Shown: positions 1 to 12,400 of the stretch, one piece after another
Numbering within the stretch: position 1 is the first letter of the stretch
Layout of the letters: the number at the start of each line of letters is the position of its first letter
Source: Centropus unirufus
Lineage: Eukaryota > Chordata > Aves > Cuculiformes > Centropidae
Assembly (NCBI GenBank): GCA_013397695.1
Contig: VYZI01000074.1
Location: 2,156,200 to 2,220,199 of the forward strand
Reading direction: 5' to 3'
DNA length: 64,000 bases
Notes under the pieces: generated by a model
Told to the model about the DNA's origin: nothing
Seen by the model: only the letters and a program-made list of their open reading frames with translations
The model's database searches: none
Made by a program: the position numbers and the translations under genes

Positions 1-659
1 TACATCTTGAAAATTATAAACACTCAACCATTACTTCAGGTTATGTGCCCTAAACATTCATGGTGAATTTTGTCACAGCTCATTAATTTAAAACACCTCT
101 AACTTTTTTTTTTTTTCCAAGGGCCAGGCTCTCTGAACTTGTGCTTGACAGTCCTGACCCCATTCCATGCGCTTAGTGTCAAAAAAACTGTTGTAATCAG
201 CAAAGCATGTGCGCTTGTGTGCACCCTGCTCAGCCAGCGTGTAAGTACATGATTAAACACTTCTGAAATCCCTGGGACTTGCTACGTTACTGAAGTTAAT
301 GAGACTTCACACCAGTTGCTGCTCTGCAAACAACCACAGACTGCTCAGCTGGGGACCAGGGCTTCTCCCCTGCCTTCTGTAGTATTTGAATGTCTGCTCG
401 CTGTTGGAAATTGTCCCTGTCTCTCTGTGTACTAGGATAGAAGGAGAGAGCAGGTTGATGGGGAAAGAGAGCACAGTCACTGCTGGGTGTGAGGGGGTTG
501 TGTGGTGAGGTGTTAAACTAGGGTGAGTGCCAGCCTAGCCTCAAGCACTGAATCTTGTCTTTGGCCTTGGACAGATTGATTGGGTGAAACCCATGCCAAG
601 CAGGAAACATGCAGAGGCACCTAAACTGTGCTGGTCCCAGGTATAGGAACAATACGGTT
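1..659. other. Intergenic, no gene seen
   Basis: Ordinary AT-leaning sequence with a short T-run near 105-117. No splice-bounded exon, long open frame, RNA gene or recognisable repeat was seen before the CR1 copy that starts at 660. Confidence 0.5.
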
Positions 660-1252
660 CATAGAATCACCTGGGTGAAAAAGACCTCTGAGATCATCGA
701 GTCCAAGTGTACCTGTCTGCTGCTGAACCATACCCTTAAGCACCTCATCTACCCATACTTTAAACCCCTCCAGGGGTGGAGACTCCACCATCTCTCTGGC
801 AGCCGTGCCAGTGCCTGATGACTGTTTCAGTGCAGAGTTTTTTCCCAATGGCCAATCTGAGCCTGCCCTGGCACAGGCTGAGGCCATTCCCCCTTATTCT
901 ATCCCCTGTCACTTGGGAGAAGGGACCAGCACCCACCTCTCCACACCCTCCTTTCAGGCAGCTGTAGGCAGTGATAAGGTCTTCCCTCAGCCGCTCCTCA
1001 TAAGCCTTGTTCTCCAGCCCCTTTCCCAGCTTTGTGAAGTGTCCAGCACTTCTCTAGACGTGCTCCAACCCCTCAGCGTCGTTGTAGTGAGGGGCCCAGA
1101 ATTCCACACAGGATTTGAGGTGCAGCCTCACCAGTGCTGAGTACAGGGACAGAATCACCTCCCAGTCCTGCTGACTGCAGTGTTTCTGATCTAAGCTAAG
1201 ATGCCATTGGTCTTCTTGGCCACCTGGGCACACTGCTGACTCGTGTTCAGTT
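660..1252 (-). repeat. CR1 LINE fragment, 3' end
   Basis: The block starts with the reverse complement of the CR1 tail (catagaatcac...) and runs through the usual CR1 3' landmarks in reverse: ccctccaggggtgg, tcctttcaggcagctgta, and the closing ORF2 region around 1190-1250 (ttcttggccacctgggca). It is 5'-truncated, as most CR1 copies are, and the open frames inside it are broken. Similarity to the copies at 5818, 34568 and 2175 is obvious by eye. The 5' boundary near 1252 is approximate. Confidence 0.9.
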
Positions 1253-2174
1253 GCACCAGACATCTCCATGACTCTGGTGACAAGCCTTGCGTCTCAGCTG
1301 AGCTTGGTGATTGAGATATGGCAGCGTGTGGCTGTGTCGCTACATCTTTTGGGACTAAGCTGGTGTGTTTGTACAGGGTGATACCACACCAGTGGGTGTC
1401 CTGGCACCATTCAGTGCCTGCAGAACACTTCCAGATCCTGTGCTGATACCCTCGTCAGCCTTTTAATGTACTTTCAGAACCTCAGTATCTGCACTGACGC
1501 TCTGAGAAAATTTGTAGTGGCTGAAATAGGGATTACATAGAGTAAATTTAGGTAGGCTCCTAAAAACTGAGGGTTTGGTCTTTTGAGGCTTGCTGTGAGC
1601 TGTATCTGGCCAGAGGCAAGAATGTGCAGTGCAGCTGTAGGTATGTCCATCTCAAGTAGTTGTTGAGGTTCCCCTTATAACCAAGGGGAGTGGCCAGTTT
1701 ACTTTGTCCTGTGATAGCTGTCAAAACCAGGACCCAAATGCCTTTTTTCTCCACTGATTTGGAGGTAATCTGGACATTCAGCTCACCTGTATGGCACTGC
1801 AGTTGCCTGGCTTCAGTCGGACAAATCTCAGGCTTATTCCACCCTCCAAGATACAAGGCATGTATAGTAAATTATGAAAGTATCAGTTCCTGTCCATGCC
1901 TCCTGTTCTCTCTTTTCTCTTCCCCACTCTTTCATATGAATTCAGTTTTATTTTGCTAGACTTTAATTTGCTAGACTGATGAATCACTTTCTCCCTGGTT
2001 AGTGCTTGCTCATTCCTCATCTGTAGATGGTACCGATTGCAGCTTTGTACGTAGGATTTGGTTCAGTGGGAGGGGAAGCATGTGCATAGCATTTAAACAT
2101 CTTCTTGCCAAGGTTTTCTATACCACCTCCCAGATATCTTGTGACCCAGCAGCAGCTCACACAGCAGGATGATG
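1253..2174. other. Intergenic, no gene seen
   Basis: Unique-looking sequence between two CR1 copies in opposite orientation. The open frames here (for example 1560-1856 on the minus strand) are short, lack splice context and resemble no protein I know. Confidence 0.45.
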
Positions 2175-2505
2175 ATGGGGAGACCTTCTCACTGCCTGCA
2201 CCTTCCTGAAAGGAGGCTGTGGAAAGGTGGGGACTGGTCTCTTCTCCCAAATGACAGGGGATAGGACAAGGGGGAATGGTCTCAACCTGTACCAAGGGAG
2301 GTTCAGATTGGACATGAGGAAAAAATTCTTCACTGAAAGGGGTCATCAGGCACTGGAACACCTGCCAAGGAGGTGGTGGAGTCCCCATCCCTGGAGGTGT
2401 TTAAAAGACAGGGAGATAAGGTTCTTAAGGATATTGTTTTATGGTGGACAGGTACTCTTGGACTCTATGATCTCAGAGATCTTTTCCAGCCTGATGATTC
2501 TATGA
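2175..2505 (+). repeat. CR1 LINE 3' fragment
   Basis: This sense-orientation CR1 end runs from gatggggagaccttctcact through ctggtctcttctcccaa and ggaggtgtttaaaagac to the terminal gattctatga. It is truncated at the 5' side and mildly diverged, and is the same subfamily by eye as the copies ending at 6198 and 35015. Confidence 0.9.
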
Positions 2506-3465
2506 GTAACTCTAGCATAAATTGAAGGCAGACACAGAGGACACTTCCGTACATCCCAGAAAACTGAACCCATTGCTCACTACATTCCATGTCCTGCTTG
2601 TTCATATTGAGCAATTCTGCAAGTTGTGCTGTGAGGACTATTGATCATGTCTGTGAATCTTCATTCATGATTTGCTTATTACAGCTTTTTAAAGCACACT
2701 ACTGTGAGTAACAGGGCTGAAGAATTTCCCAAGAACATTCCTTCCTCTGTTTCGCTTCCCATTAAAGCAACATTGGTGGAAGAGCTAAAGCAGACAGCCA
2801 GGAAACTTAAAATACAACGACATTGGCACTGAGCTTTACTTTTCTCAGTCAGAGTGAACTGATTTCACACACACAACCCTTTAAACCAATGAATCAATGG
2901 CAAACTCGTGATCGCATTTGCTGTAATGAATTAGTTGCATTGACATTTTCTGCAGTACATCAAACAGCAACAAATCTTGTTTCACCGGCCAACGAGGCTC
3001 TGCCTGCTTCAGTGCTGCAGCGAAGCTCTGCTTAAAATAAAGCATGCATGTTTAAGCTTGCTAAGGGTACCGTTTGTTACCTAATGATACCTTACTTGGC
3101 AGTATTTGATCCCAGTCAGAAGTTGTGCTATCTCTGAATTTCCCATCTAACGTTTCAATATGACAATTTAAATGTTTAAAAATGGCCCAAAATCTAGAAT
3201 GGGTTTTCCCAGGAGAAAATACAGGTAGTTAAGGAATGGCAGCACTCAAGTGTTTTTATTAGCTCACTAGCCAAAAGCTCAGGCTGCCCTTCTTAGAGTG
3301 ATGTGTGGTGCACTCCTGAAAAAAGACATCAGCATTTCAAAGTTGGAGCTGAGGGATCGCTTGCAGGATCTTGTGGTGCATTTACCAGCATGGTTTTTCC
3401 CCAGTCTCTCACTATCTGCCTGTACCAAAGCCACCAAAAGCCCAAGGTTCTCAACACATCCATTA
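2506..3465. other. Intergenic, no gene seen
   Basis: AT-rich single-copy-looking DNA. From about 3290 it may already belong to the LTR-like repeat described next, but I could only match the part from 3466 to another place in the window. Confidence 0.4.
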
Positions 3466-3633
3466 CTGGTCCCAGCCTGCTGTCATCCAGAAGAGCTTGA
3501 GGGATCTTCCATACGACTGCTTACTTATGGGGATTTGAGAGCATTGACTTTTGTGAGATGTTTGAATATTCGTTTTGATGTTTTAACGTTAACTTTGACT
3601 GCACTTGGAAGACATCATCTAACTGGCAATTCC
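3466..3633. repeat. Direct repeat, first copy (partner 4348-4516)
   Basis: About 168 bp beginning ctggtcccagcctgctg and ending near aactggcaattcc. It matches 4348-4516 at most positions, for example gactgcttacttatgg versus gattgcttacttatgg, and tttaacgtt in both. The copies lie 882 bp apart in the same orientation, which suggests duplication inside the surrounding element or two terminal repeats of one old insertion. Confidence 0.7.
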
Positions 3634-4347
3634 TGTGAAATCAAATCAAGTGCTGTTAAGTGTGGTTTGTATGAGTCTGAGGGCTTCTCTCTCAGACTTT
3701 AGTTCTCCACGTACTCATTCTACCTCGGAACAGCTCTGGAAAGGTATCATGAATAGAAATTTATGAAACTTAGGTTTATCAGCAATTTAGAATTTATTAA
3801 GCCACGGTTACAAAAATCCTATTATCACTTAATTATTAATTAAAAATAAGAAATAAGTGTGCTATAATCAAATTAATCAGCAAATTAATCAGTTTAAAAA
3901 CTGACAAGATTCACTCCTGTTTACCAGGCAGCATAATACATATATATGCCAACACAGAGATACATGTGTACAGAGAGATACATAAATACTGAAGCACAAG
4001 AGAAGTATGGGTAATCACAACTGCAAAGGTTGTATATAAATTAAATATATTAATGGATAGAAAATTAATTGATAGAGGCTGGCCTGAAAATTCCCCTCTT
4101 AATGTCGGTGAGAATACTCACGTTCAATGCACAAGCATTCCATGGCAGGCAATAGTTGGATCTCAAGAGATCTGAAAGAAAGCCTTGAGATGGCTGAGAA
4201 TCCTCAATATTCAACACACCAGCATTCCCAGCAGGTGATGGGTGGCTTTCGAGAGGAGAAGACTTTGCCTCAGGCCTTTGCATTTGCTGGCTTTGCAAAT
4301 GAGGTCGTGCACTACACCTGAGAGGGGTCCCAGCTCAGGGGAGATTG

Positions 4348-4516
4348 CTGGTCTCAGCCTGCTGCAATCCACAGAGGCTTGAAGGGTCTTCCATGTGATT
4401 GCTTACTTATGGAGTCTTGAGAATATTGACTTTTGTCTGATGTTTGAATATTCATTTTGATCTTTTAACGTTCACTCTGGCTGCACTTGGAAAACACCAT
4501 ATAACTAGTGATTTCC
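4348..4516. repeat. Direct repeat, second copy (partner 3466-3633)
   Basis: Partner of 3466-3633; see that entry. Divergence between the two is well above sequencing error, so the duplication is old. Confidence 0.7.
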
Positions 4517-5112
4517 AATAGTTATATCAGATCATCTCATGTGGGTCACAATCCAGGTACCAGCTGTATTCAGCTCCAGGGACAGACTGATGGTCAGGCT
4601 CTGTCTCAAGCAGTGAAGGGACCTTGTTCCCAGGCACACAGAACCCCCAAGAGTGCTGAGGGGGTGCCCAAGTGCCCTGGATCACTGTGTTGTGACAATG
4701 GGCATTCTCTCCCTCAGTGTGCCTGGTCCAGGTGATGGTTTATCATTCCCCTTCTCCAGGCGATAAGGGAGTTTCTTTCCCAAGCCCAGCAGTTTCAGCT
4801 AGGCAGAGGGAGATGCCTTGGTGTCCTGAGTAGCCACCTTTATACAACTGGATTTCTTCTCCCTAGGAATCCTGTGTTCCTCTGCAACAAAGTAGACAAG
4901 AAAAGAGAGGGAAGGTGTTTTTCCAAGCGCATCAGTGGTTGTGCTAAGCAGATGGGGGAGAGGAGTTGCACCACCACAGAAGGTGACTCTTCTGAAAGCC
5001 TGCTCACTATCCTCACAGCAGCCACACTTGCAGTGCCATCCTCTAAAATGATGCAGCTCGTTCTCTTCTTATTATCAAGCATACTGAGTGTTGGTCTGTA
5101 AAAGTCATACAT

Positions 5113-5817
5113 ACCATCTAGAAGCCCTTGTCATGGATAACAATAGTTTGAGTAAAAGGATCGCCTTTGCTTCAGAGAATTTTCAAGATAAATAGGATGA
5201 GAGGTGACAGATGAGCACAGACAAAGGGAAAAAATACAGAAGGGAAGTAATAGATAATCAGTTCTCACCTTCCTCTTGTTCTTAGCTTCCTGGATGGGCT
5301 GTAGGAAGTCTCAGGGATCATGAAAAAAAAAACGTGGACCTCAAATGGTCTGCTGTACTTATTCCTTGTGTATTAGCCCACAAAATGCTATGGGCTGGAT
5401 TCATCTGCTCAAGTGCAGACATCTAAAAAGGTGGATATGATTGTTTAAGGCAGTTTTTCTGACTCGCTCTATATGTGGAGAGAAACAAGCCACTGTAGGG
5501 CTTCAGTGATTTTAAGGAGGGAGCTAGCATACATTAGGTGACCCGCACCCTGAAATGCCTGTTTCTTCCCATTAATCATAAAAGTAACCAGAGCAACCAG
5601 TTTGGATGTTCCCCCACCTGCACTGCACACAGCTGGATTTGGGAAAAGTGGACCCCACTGTGGTATCTTTTCTCCTTCAGTGCACTCGTGCAAGGGTGAA
5701 ATATCAACAACGAGTACTTCTTGACCTCTTGTATTGAAGTGCACAAAGAAATCCGCATGAACAAACTAATTCCTGAATGTTGGAGCAGGGAGCAGTCCCT
5801 TAAATAATTTCCCACTG
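5113..5817. other. Intergenic, no gene seen
   Basis: No exon-like or repeat signal recognised. Two overlapping minus-strand open frames at 5469-5815 are short and show no domain. Confidence 0.4.
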
Positions 5818-6198
5818 CTTATGAGGAGCAGCTGAGGGAAGTGGGGTTGTTCAGCCTGGAGGAGGCTGAGGAGGAACCTAATCACTGCTGACAGCTGCCT
5901 GAAAGGAGGGTGTGGAGAAGTGGGTGCTGGTCTCTTCTCCCAAGTGACAGGGGATAGGACAAGGGGGGATGGCCTCAAGCTGCACCAGGGCAGGTTCAGA
6001 TTGGCCATTGGGAAAAAACTCTTCACTGAAAGGGTCATCAAGCACTGGAACAGGCTGCCAGGGAGTCCCCATCCCTGGAGGTGTTTAAAAGACGGGGAGA
6101 TGAGATGCTTAGGGATATGGTTTGGTAGTGGATGGGTATGATTGAACTTGATGATCTCAGAGGTCTTTACCAACCCGGTAATTCTATGTTTCTATGAT
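5818..6198 (+). repeat. CR1 LINE 3' fragment
   Basis: Sense CR1 from ttatgaggagcagctgaggg through ttgttcagcctggagg, ggtcatcaagcactggaaca and ggaggtgtttaaaagac to the tail attctatgtttctatgat. It is 5'-truncated with small internal deletions. Confidence 0.92.
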
Positions 6199-7049
6199 CT
6201 TCTAGGATATTTTACTTCGTCTTTTCTCAGCTCTTTTATTTTATAAACTAAGCTTAGTGTATGAAATAGCCAGGGCCACAGTATAATAGCAAATAGCTTC
6301 TTTTACTTTTTTACTGAGTTTTGGACCTCTTTCCCTACGCTCTCCCACCTCCCAGGTTTACAGCTTAGACCTCAACGGTCTATTTAGATAGACATATAGA
6401 TTAAATTAGAGACATTACTATGATTCATTGCTGGCCCCCAGAGGATAACCAAGTAACGGTAAGCAGCAAATGGCTGCCTCTGCCTCTTGAGGGTAGCTAA
6501 ATTTCAATACCATGGGAAATCAGCTCTCAATATCCAGCTTCCACAGCCCCGTTAATATCAATGTTGAAGTGTTATGTAAACGTAAGCCCATTTTATTTCT
6601 GAAATGTAACTGTATGGGGATGGGCAATATTGGCCTCCTTGACTCTCCAATATTACAGTAATTATACTGCAGTAGCCCATTTTCCATGCACTGAGTCACA
6701 CTGATAACCAAATTTCATATGTAATTTCCTTCATTTGTTGCTCTAAAACTCTCTGGCAAATAGGAAGCACAGCTCATCCAGAGGGGCCGATCAGAAGAAA
6801 CCTACGTGACTGTGGGAACTGACCTGCTGCACAGTGAGACCTAGAGCCTCGTCTGGAAATTTTGTTGAAGTATGGAACATCAGTTTAAGATATGATGTCT
6901 TCAGAAAAACACCCATTTGGGTGGAACAAGAGGAATTTGGGGGAATGGCTTTACTCCTCCAAGCCCTGTATGAGATGTTGAGTTCTCTGGGGCAGTGGAC
7001 CATCTCTGTTCATGGCTTTCGTGCTAAGGAGCCCAATGAAATATTCTGG
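6199..7049. other. Intergenic, no gene seen
   Basis: Unremarkable sequence between a CR1 end and the solo LTR. No coding or RNA signal recognised. Confidence 0.4.
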
Positions 7050-7054
7050 ATCAT

Positions 7055-7712
7055 TGTCATGGTTCAGCCCTACCTGGCCTAACTTGGCAGCTAAAACTGT
7101 GCAATCAGCCTCCAAAATCCCTTACCCCACAGGGAAGGGGGAGGGAAATGAGAGGGAAAAGTCTTTACACGTTGTAAACTAGAACTACAGCTTTAATTAA
7201 ATGATAATGAAAATAACCAGAAAGTAATAAAATATAAACAATTATATGAGATTACACTCCCACCTCACCCCTCTGACTCTATGTCACCCCAAATGCTGCA
7301 GAGCAGACACGAGGGAATGGGTCCATGGCTGGAAGGGAGCGAGACTCAGGAACTGGATTCAGGAACACACAGATCTGGAATCAGGAGCAACCAGCCAGAT
7401 GGGTTCCTCACTGGATGTTGGCCATGGCAGGAGAGATCAAGACCCTCATGATCTCAGTTCATGCCCAGTGTGAGGGATCTGAGGTGGAATCCTCTGTGGA
7501 GCAGTTTAGAGTTGCCTGCCCTATTTCCCATCCTCCCAGGTGCGACTCCTTCCTAGCAGCTTGAGGATGGCCTGGGTTAAGGACAAGCCCTGGCCTCTCT
7601 GCATCCCAAGGCCCTGTGACCCCTTTAGAGAAGGGCCCTGCCCAGATGTGCCCCTGGCTTTCAGAGAGTTGAGGTTACTGACAGCGACCCTGATCTACCT
7701 CAGACTACAACA
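7055..7712 (+). mobile_element. Solo LTR of an avian endogenous retrovirus (ERVL-like), complete
   Basis: The element begins TGTCATGGTTCAGCC, a start I know from a common bird LTR family, and ends ACAACA, so it has TG...CA termini. It is flanked on both sides by the same five bases ATCAT (7050-7054 and 7713-7717), a target-site duplication. A 5-bp duplication fits the ERVL class, though family assignment is from memory. A poly(A)-like aataaa sits at 7226-7231. No gag, pol or env remains next to it, so it is a solo LTR left by recombination. A second, 5'-truncated copy is at 35019-35687 in the same orientation. Confidence 0.82.
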
Positions 7713-7717
7713 ATCAT

Positions 7718-9418
7718 TAAGACCAGCCTGCTGCTGTCTCCAGCTGAGCTGTGCACGCCCACAGCTCCTTGGAATCTTAGGTGCTGCTGCTGTATGGATC
7801 CTAAGTACAGTGAATGAGTTATTGAGCCCAGCAGCCAGGATTTGATCCTGGCAGCCAGGTTTCTCTGTGCAGTGGCCGTAGAGAGGGTAACAGCAACCTG
7901 GTAACAATCCTCTAGGTAATGTGATAGAAATAAGCTGCTTTCTTCAGATTCCATTTTCCAGCTCCATTTTGATGCCAGTGCATTTTTTTTTTTTTGTTAT
8001 CAGTCAGCACTGTGGGATACTTCTTGCTTGCCACAATTTGATTAGAATTTGATGAACTTAAGCATTTTTTTCTGCTTTCATTCGTGAAAAGCAAAAAATA
8101 TAACTATGAATGTAAAAGCAATTCATGAGAGAAAAGTCTACTAATAGAGCAGGTTTTACAGTGAGTGTATATCAGTGTTCAGATCTGGGCTAGAGAAAGC
8201 TAGTAGCTAATTGTCTGAGCAATCATTTCTTTATTAGATAATGAGCGTTGCTGAAATTGCTAGTTGTATAAATGAGACATCCTGAATTATTGATCAAACC
8301 TCTTCATTTTAGCTGCACTGGAAGTATACATTTCACTTTTACATGGGTATTTATCAAATCTAATCCTGACCTGCAATGATCCATTCACGTGGTAATATTT
8401 TTTTCACAAAAAATCCTAAATAATGAAAAAATTGAAAGTAAGGCTGCATTACCTATCTCTTGTGGGTTACTTTTATACTGCAATAATATATTCACTGACA
8501 TGATCCATAATCTATCTAGTCTAGTGGTGTACCCCACTCTGATAACAGGCACTTAATGTTTCAGGAGTCCAACAAACCTGGTTGCTTCAATTCAGCAACG
8601 TTATCCGTAACAGGACTAGCCCTTCCTGACCTTGTGAGCTGGTGTAGTCATTATATGAGGTGTAGTTACATTTACTAATTAAAAGTAGAGAAAAAGAATA
8701 TTGAAATTCAATCTACAGCCCTTAAGGTCAAACCTATACGTTAATGACATTTTGTTTGCCATTCCACAATGCTTTGACAGTTGTAATATTATCTACACTT
8801 ATTTTGCTCAAAGGAATTGGATTTCAAATAAATGTACTCCAAAAAGAAGCATGAAAGCAGAGCGAAATAGAAGCCATCATCCTGTTCATATCACAAGTTG
8901 CCTAATAACATGCCATGATTAGACATTTTGACCTTGACAAGTTGCAGTAAATAAGGGGGGGAGGGAAAAGCATATGTATTCCTTATAATTTTGCTGTTTT
9001 TCTTCAGAGGCACAATTCGTACTCATCTTTGGTGAAATAATGATTATTGCACAGGTTTCTGCAGTGCAGCTGTCTGTAATATTAATCTAAACTATAGTTT
9101 TGGAATAGGAGAAGCTTTGCAGTCATTTATTTATGTGCAGTATGTACTGAATGCCTTATTATCTCAGAAGAATCAATGTTTGGCTGAAGTTTGGGAGCAC
9201 TAATAGCTAATCTTAAAAGCCCTGATCCAATGTGATTTGAAATAATGGCAGAACTGTTGATTTCAAGTGAAAGAGGATGAGGGCAAAACTATTGCTTCAA
9301 GGGATAATTGTAGAAAATCAGTTGAAAACAGTTGTAAAAGAACAGGAAACTTGGCTTTCACTCTGCATAATTCAGTATGAGGAATTTTGCCAGATGGGAG
9401 CTCATGAGTTCAAATTCA
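7718..9418. other. Intergenic, no gene seen
   Basis: AT-rich, with a T-run around 7983-7995. I see no exon, repeat family or RNA gene I can support. Confidence 0.4.
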
Positions 9419-9490
9419 TGGAATCATTGAATCAAAGAATCACCAAGTTAGAAAAGACCTTTGAGATCATTGACTCCAACCATAAATGTG
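9419..9490 (-). repeat. Short CR1 tail fragment
   Basis: About 70 bp that reads as the reverse complement of a CR1 3' end: tggaatcattgaatc, gttagaaaagacctttgag, ttgactccaaccat. The rest of the element is absent. Confidence 0.75.
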
Positions 9491-12400
9491 TATAAAATCA
9501 TAAAGTGGTGCATATCTGTATTTTCTGTTGTCGGGAGCCCTGTTTAACTGTGTATTTACTAAGCTGGTGTTATTGTCTCTGGGAATGGGTGGGTGGCAAT
9601 TGGAAAAGTTTCAGTCAAACTAGGAAGGAGTAGGGAGACAGTGAAATATTCATAGATATATTGATAGATATACCTAGATATCTTTTTGCTGCTTTTTTTT
9701 TTTTCTTCCCTTGAATCCCCAGCAAATTTTTCTCTCCAGGTTATGCTCTCACTCGTCCTGGTGGGGCATTCCACTGTTATCTCTCTTCAGCAACTCTGAT
9801 AATTTGCCTGCGCCAGGGCAGAGCACCTTGTGGTTAGTCAGAGCCTCTCTCCTCCTGGGAAGCTTGGAAGATAACGTGATAAATGAAGAGACCCAAAATG
9901 CAAGAGATGATAGTGCCAGTGCTTCGGGACGCCTTGTGGTGCAAGGTCTGTTGCAGACTTAGACCTGTGGGAGTCAGCTAGTAGGGCAGGGCTGGACAAA
10001 GAAGGCAAAGGAGGTATTCAAAGATTGCAAGGGAGAGGGAAAGAGTTTCTGGCGTTCAGTGAGCCATTCCATTCTCAGACGAGAGCTGCTGTTTTCTGAG
10101 TGGGTGAATGATGAAGGGTGGATTTTGGCTGCATTTGGAGGAAGTTCTGGAATGTGATTTAATTGTTACTAATACAAAAATTCTCCAGAATTTAACCTGC
10201 TTATCTATCCAAGCCAAGAATGCTATCAGAACTCTATTTCCAAGGTTGTTTCTTCTGTTTTGCATTCACAAATAATAGGAAAACCAAGAAAGAAGGCAGG
10301 AATGGTTCTGATGAATGCAGCCATGATTAAAATGAATAAGTAGTGTACTCTGTGCTGTCCTTTCTGCTGGGGTAAGGTATAGCAAACGTAGTATTGCCCT
10401 TATTAAAAGTAGGTAGATTCTGTTTAGTACTGCCAATCTGCGACCACACTTGAGGAGCGTGTGGCTGTTTATTGGTTGGAGATATTTTTTTAAATAGAAG
10501 AGTTTATTTTCTGAAGCAAGGGAAACCTTTCCCATTCCTTTACTGGCAGTGATGGGGGATGCCCAGCACTGTCAGCACTGAGTGGCAAAGTAGAAAAGCT
10601 TTCCTCTAGTGAGGAAGAGGCAGCCTCAGGAAGCAGCCTGTAGATAAGCAGATATTGCTAAGTAGGGAAGTAGGACAGATACCCTGAGACAGCATCTGGC
10701 AGAGCAAGGGAAGACACAAGAACTCTCCTTTCCAGAGAAAGCAAGAAAAGAAGCTGTAGGGACTCAGCCAAAAGTTCTGAAACTTCATAATATTTAAGTG
10801 CTAAGCTCAGACTGTTTCCAGTCTTAATAAGTGCTATATTTAGTTTCACTCATGCTCCTTAATAAAGTCCCAGTCCAATTTAGAAACCCAGTGGCCTCAA
10901 AGAAACTTTAAAATTGTTGCAGTTTGTTGCCCTTTTCCACTGCAGAATGGCTTTTTCTGCTCCTATAAATAGGAAACAAAATCTTGGCAAATCATACTCA
11001 GTGGTCCAGGTTTTGCGTATGTGTTTATCTGTCTTTTTGTCCATATACTTAGAGAGAAAATAAAATCATAACATCAGAGTGTAGCAAAAAAACCCAAAAC
11101 TGTGGGAGTGTTGCTAAAGGATTTAAGAATACTCTGTTTAATAAACGAGAGCGTTTCCCCCCCCCTCTAAAACAGTGAGCCACATTCTCTCATTTCTCAT
11201 TCAGTCACACATTAAGACAGATTTGACCAAGTATTTTTAGTTGGAGATTTGGAGCGGCTAAAGTAAGAAATCCTCTTAATAAAAATAGGAGCTTTTTTTA
11301 AAACTATCTTTTATACCAGTTTAATTCCATTGATTTCACAAGATTTATTCCTAATTTATTCTGATAGGAAATGAATACCAGGTTGTGGACATTTTTCTTT
11401 TTCTTTTACACTGTGGGAGTAGCAGTTTCACTATCTTCGAGTCTTTCAAATGAAAGAACTATTTTGTATAGCACTTTTTTTTACTGGTTGATGATACGCT
11501 ACAATACATAGATAAGTAAGTACCAAAGAGGAATATACAATACAATCATTACTTCTTTTCTTCACTGTGAAGATAATTTTCTGGTTTTTATCACAAGTTA
11601 TCTTGGGTTTCCTGTAAGACCGCAATCTGATATGGGTATGACATGGGCAGGACAGAGACAAGCCAGAAGCAGTCTATAAATTTCAGTAATTTTCATCAAT
11701 TTTGCTTGGAATGACAAGAAATATTAAGCTTCTATCTTCCAGGAGAATATACTCCAGTAAACTATGTTTACCAGTAGCTTTCAAATGTCAGCCTTATGTT
11801 TTTGTTATTAAATGAGGCATGGTTTTAGGGAGAGAGACTTCTTTACTTACCTTTTATTAGACCAGCTCATATTGTTGGATGAAAACCAGACAAGCTTCCA
11901 GGTGTAGAAATCTTATCTTCAGTTTTGAAACAGAAGCCAATTTCGAGATAAATGTAGACTGGGGACAATTGGTTTGAGTTTAACTTTGTTATAGTGATCA
12001 GCTGTACAAATAGAAGAGAAAGAGGTCTCCAACATCTTGAAGCAGATGAGGATGTTAGTGAAGGTAGAAGCAATAAAGGTGTCTTTTATAGCTAAGAGAA
12101 TCCAGGAATGCTGCTGTTATTGAAAAGAGAATCAAGGCAAGAGGCAAGAAAGCTGAATGGCAAAGGTCTGGGGAGGTACAATTCACCACATCCCATGCGT
12201 ACACTAAAAATGTTGGAAGAGATGCAAATCACAGCCTCATTTTCATAGGAACACAAGAAGCCATAGGGGGTCTCTTTCAATATCACATGAACAGTGAGTG
12301 ACAAAAAGCAGATGTATACAAAGTCATCTAAAGCCTTTGGATGTTTAGGAGGCTCTTAAAGCTATGAAATATTTGTAAATCTCTAAGGACAGGACAATGA

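Larger units (their letters stand above)
3466..5112. repeat. Unidentified LTR-like repeat, copy 1, with internal duplication
   Basis: This block shares several long matches with 23640-24165 in the same order. They include an 18-base identity (4080-4097 versus 23888-23905), a 23-base identity (4837-4859 versus 23978-24000), a shared stretch around 3862-3950, and the 4933-4950 segment. Copy 1 has about 400 and 250 bases between matches that copy 2 lacks. Internally, 3466-3633 is repeated imperfectly at 4348-4516 in direct orientation. It has no coding capacity. It looks like an old LTR or other non-autonomous retroelement. I cannot name the family, and ends and orientation are undetermined. Confidence 0.55.
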
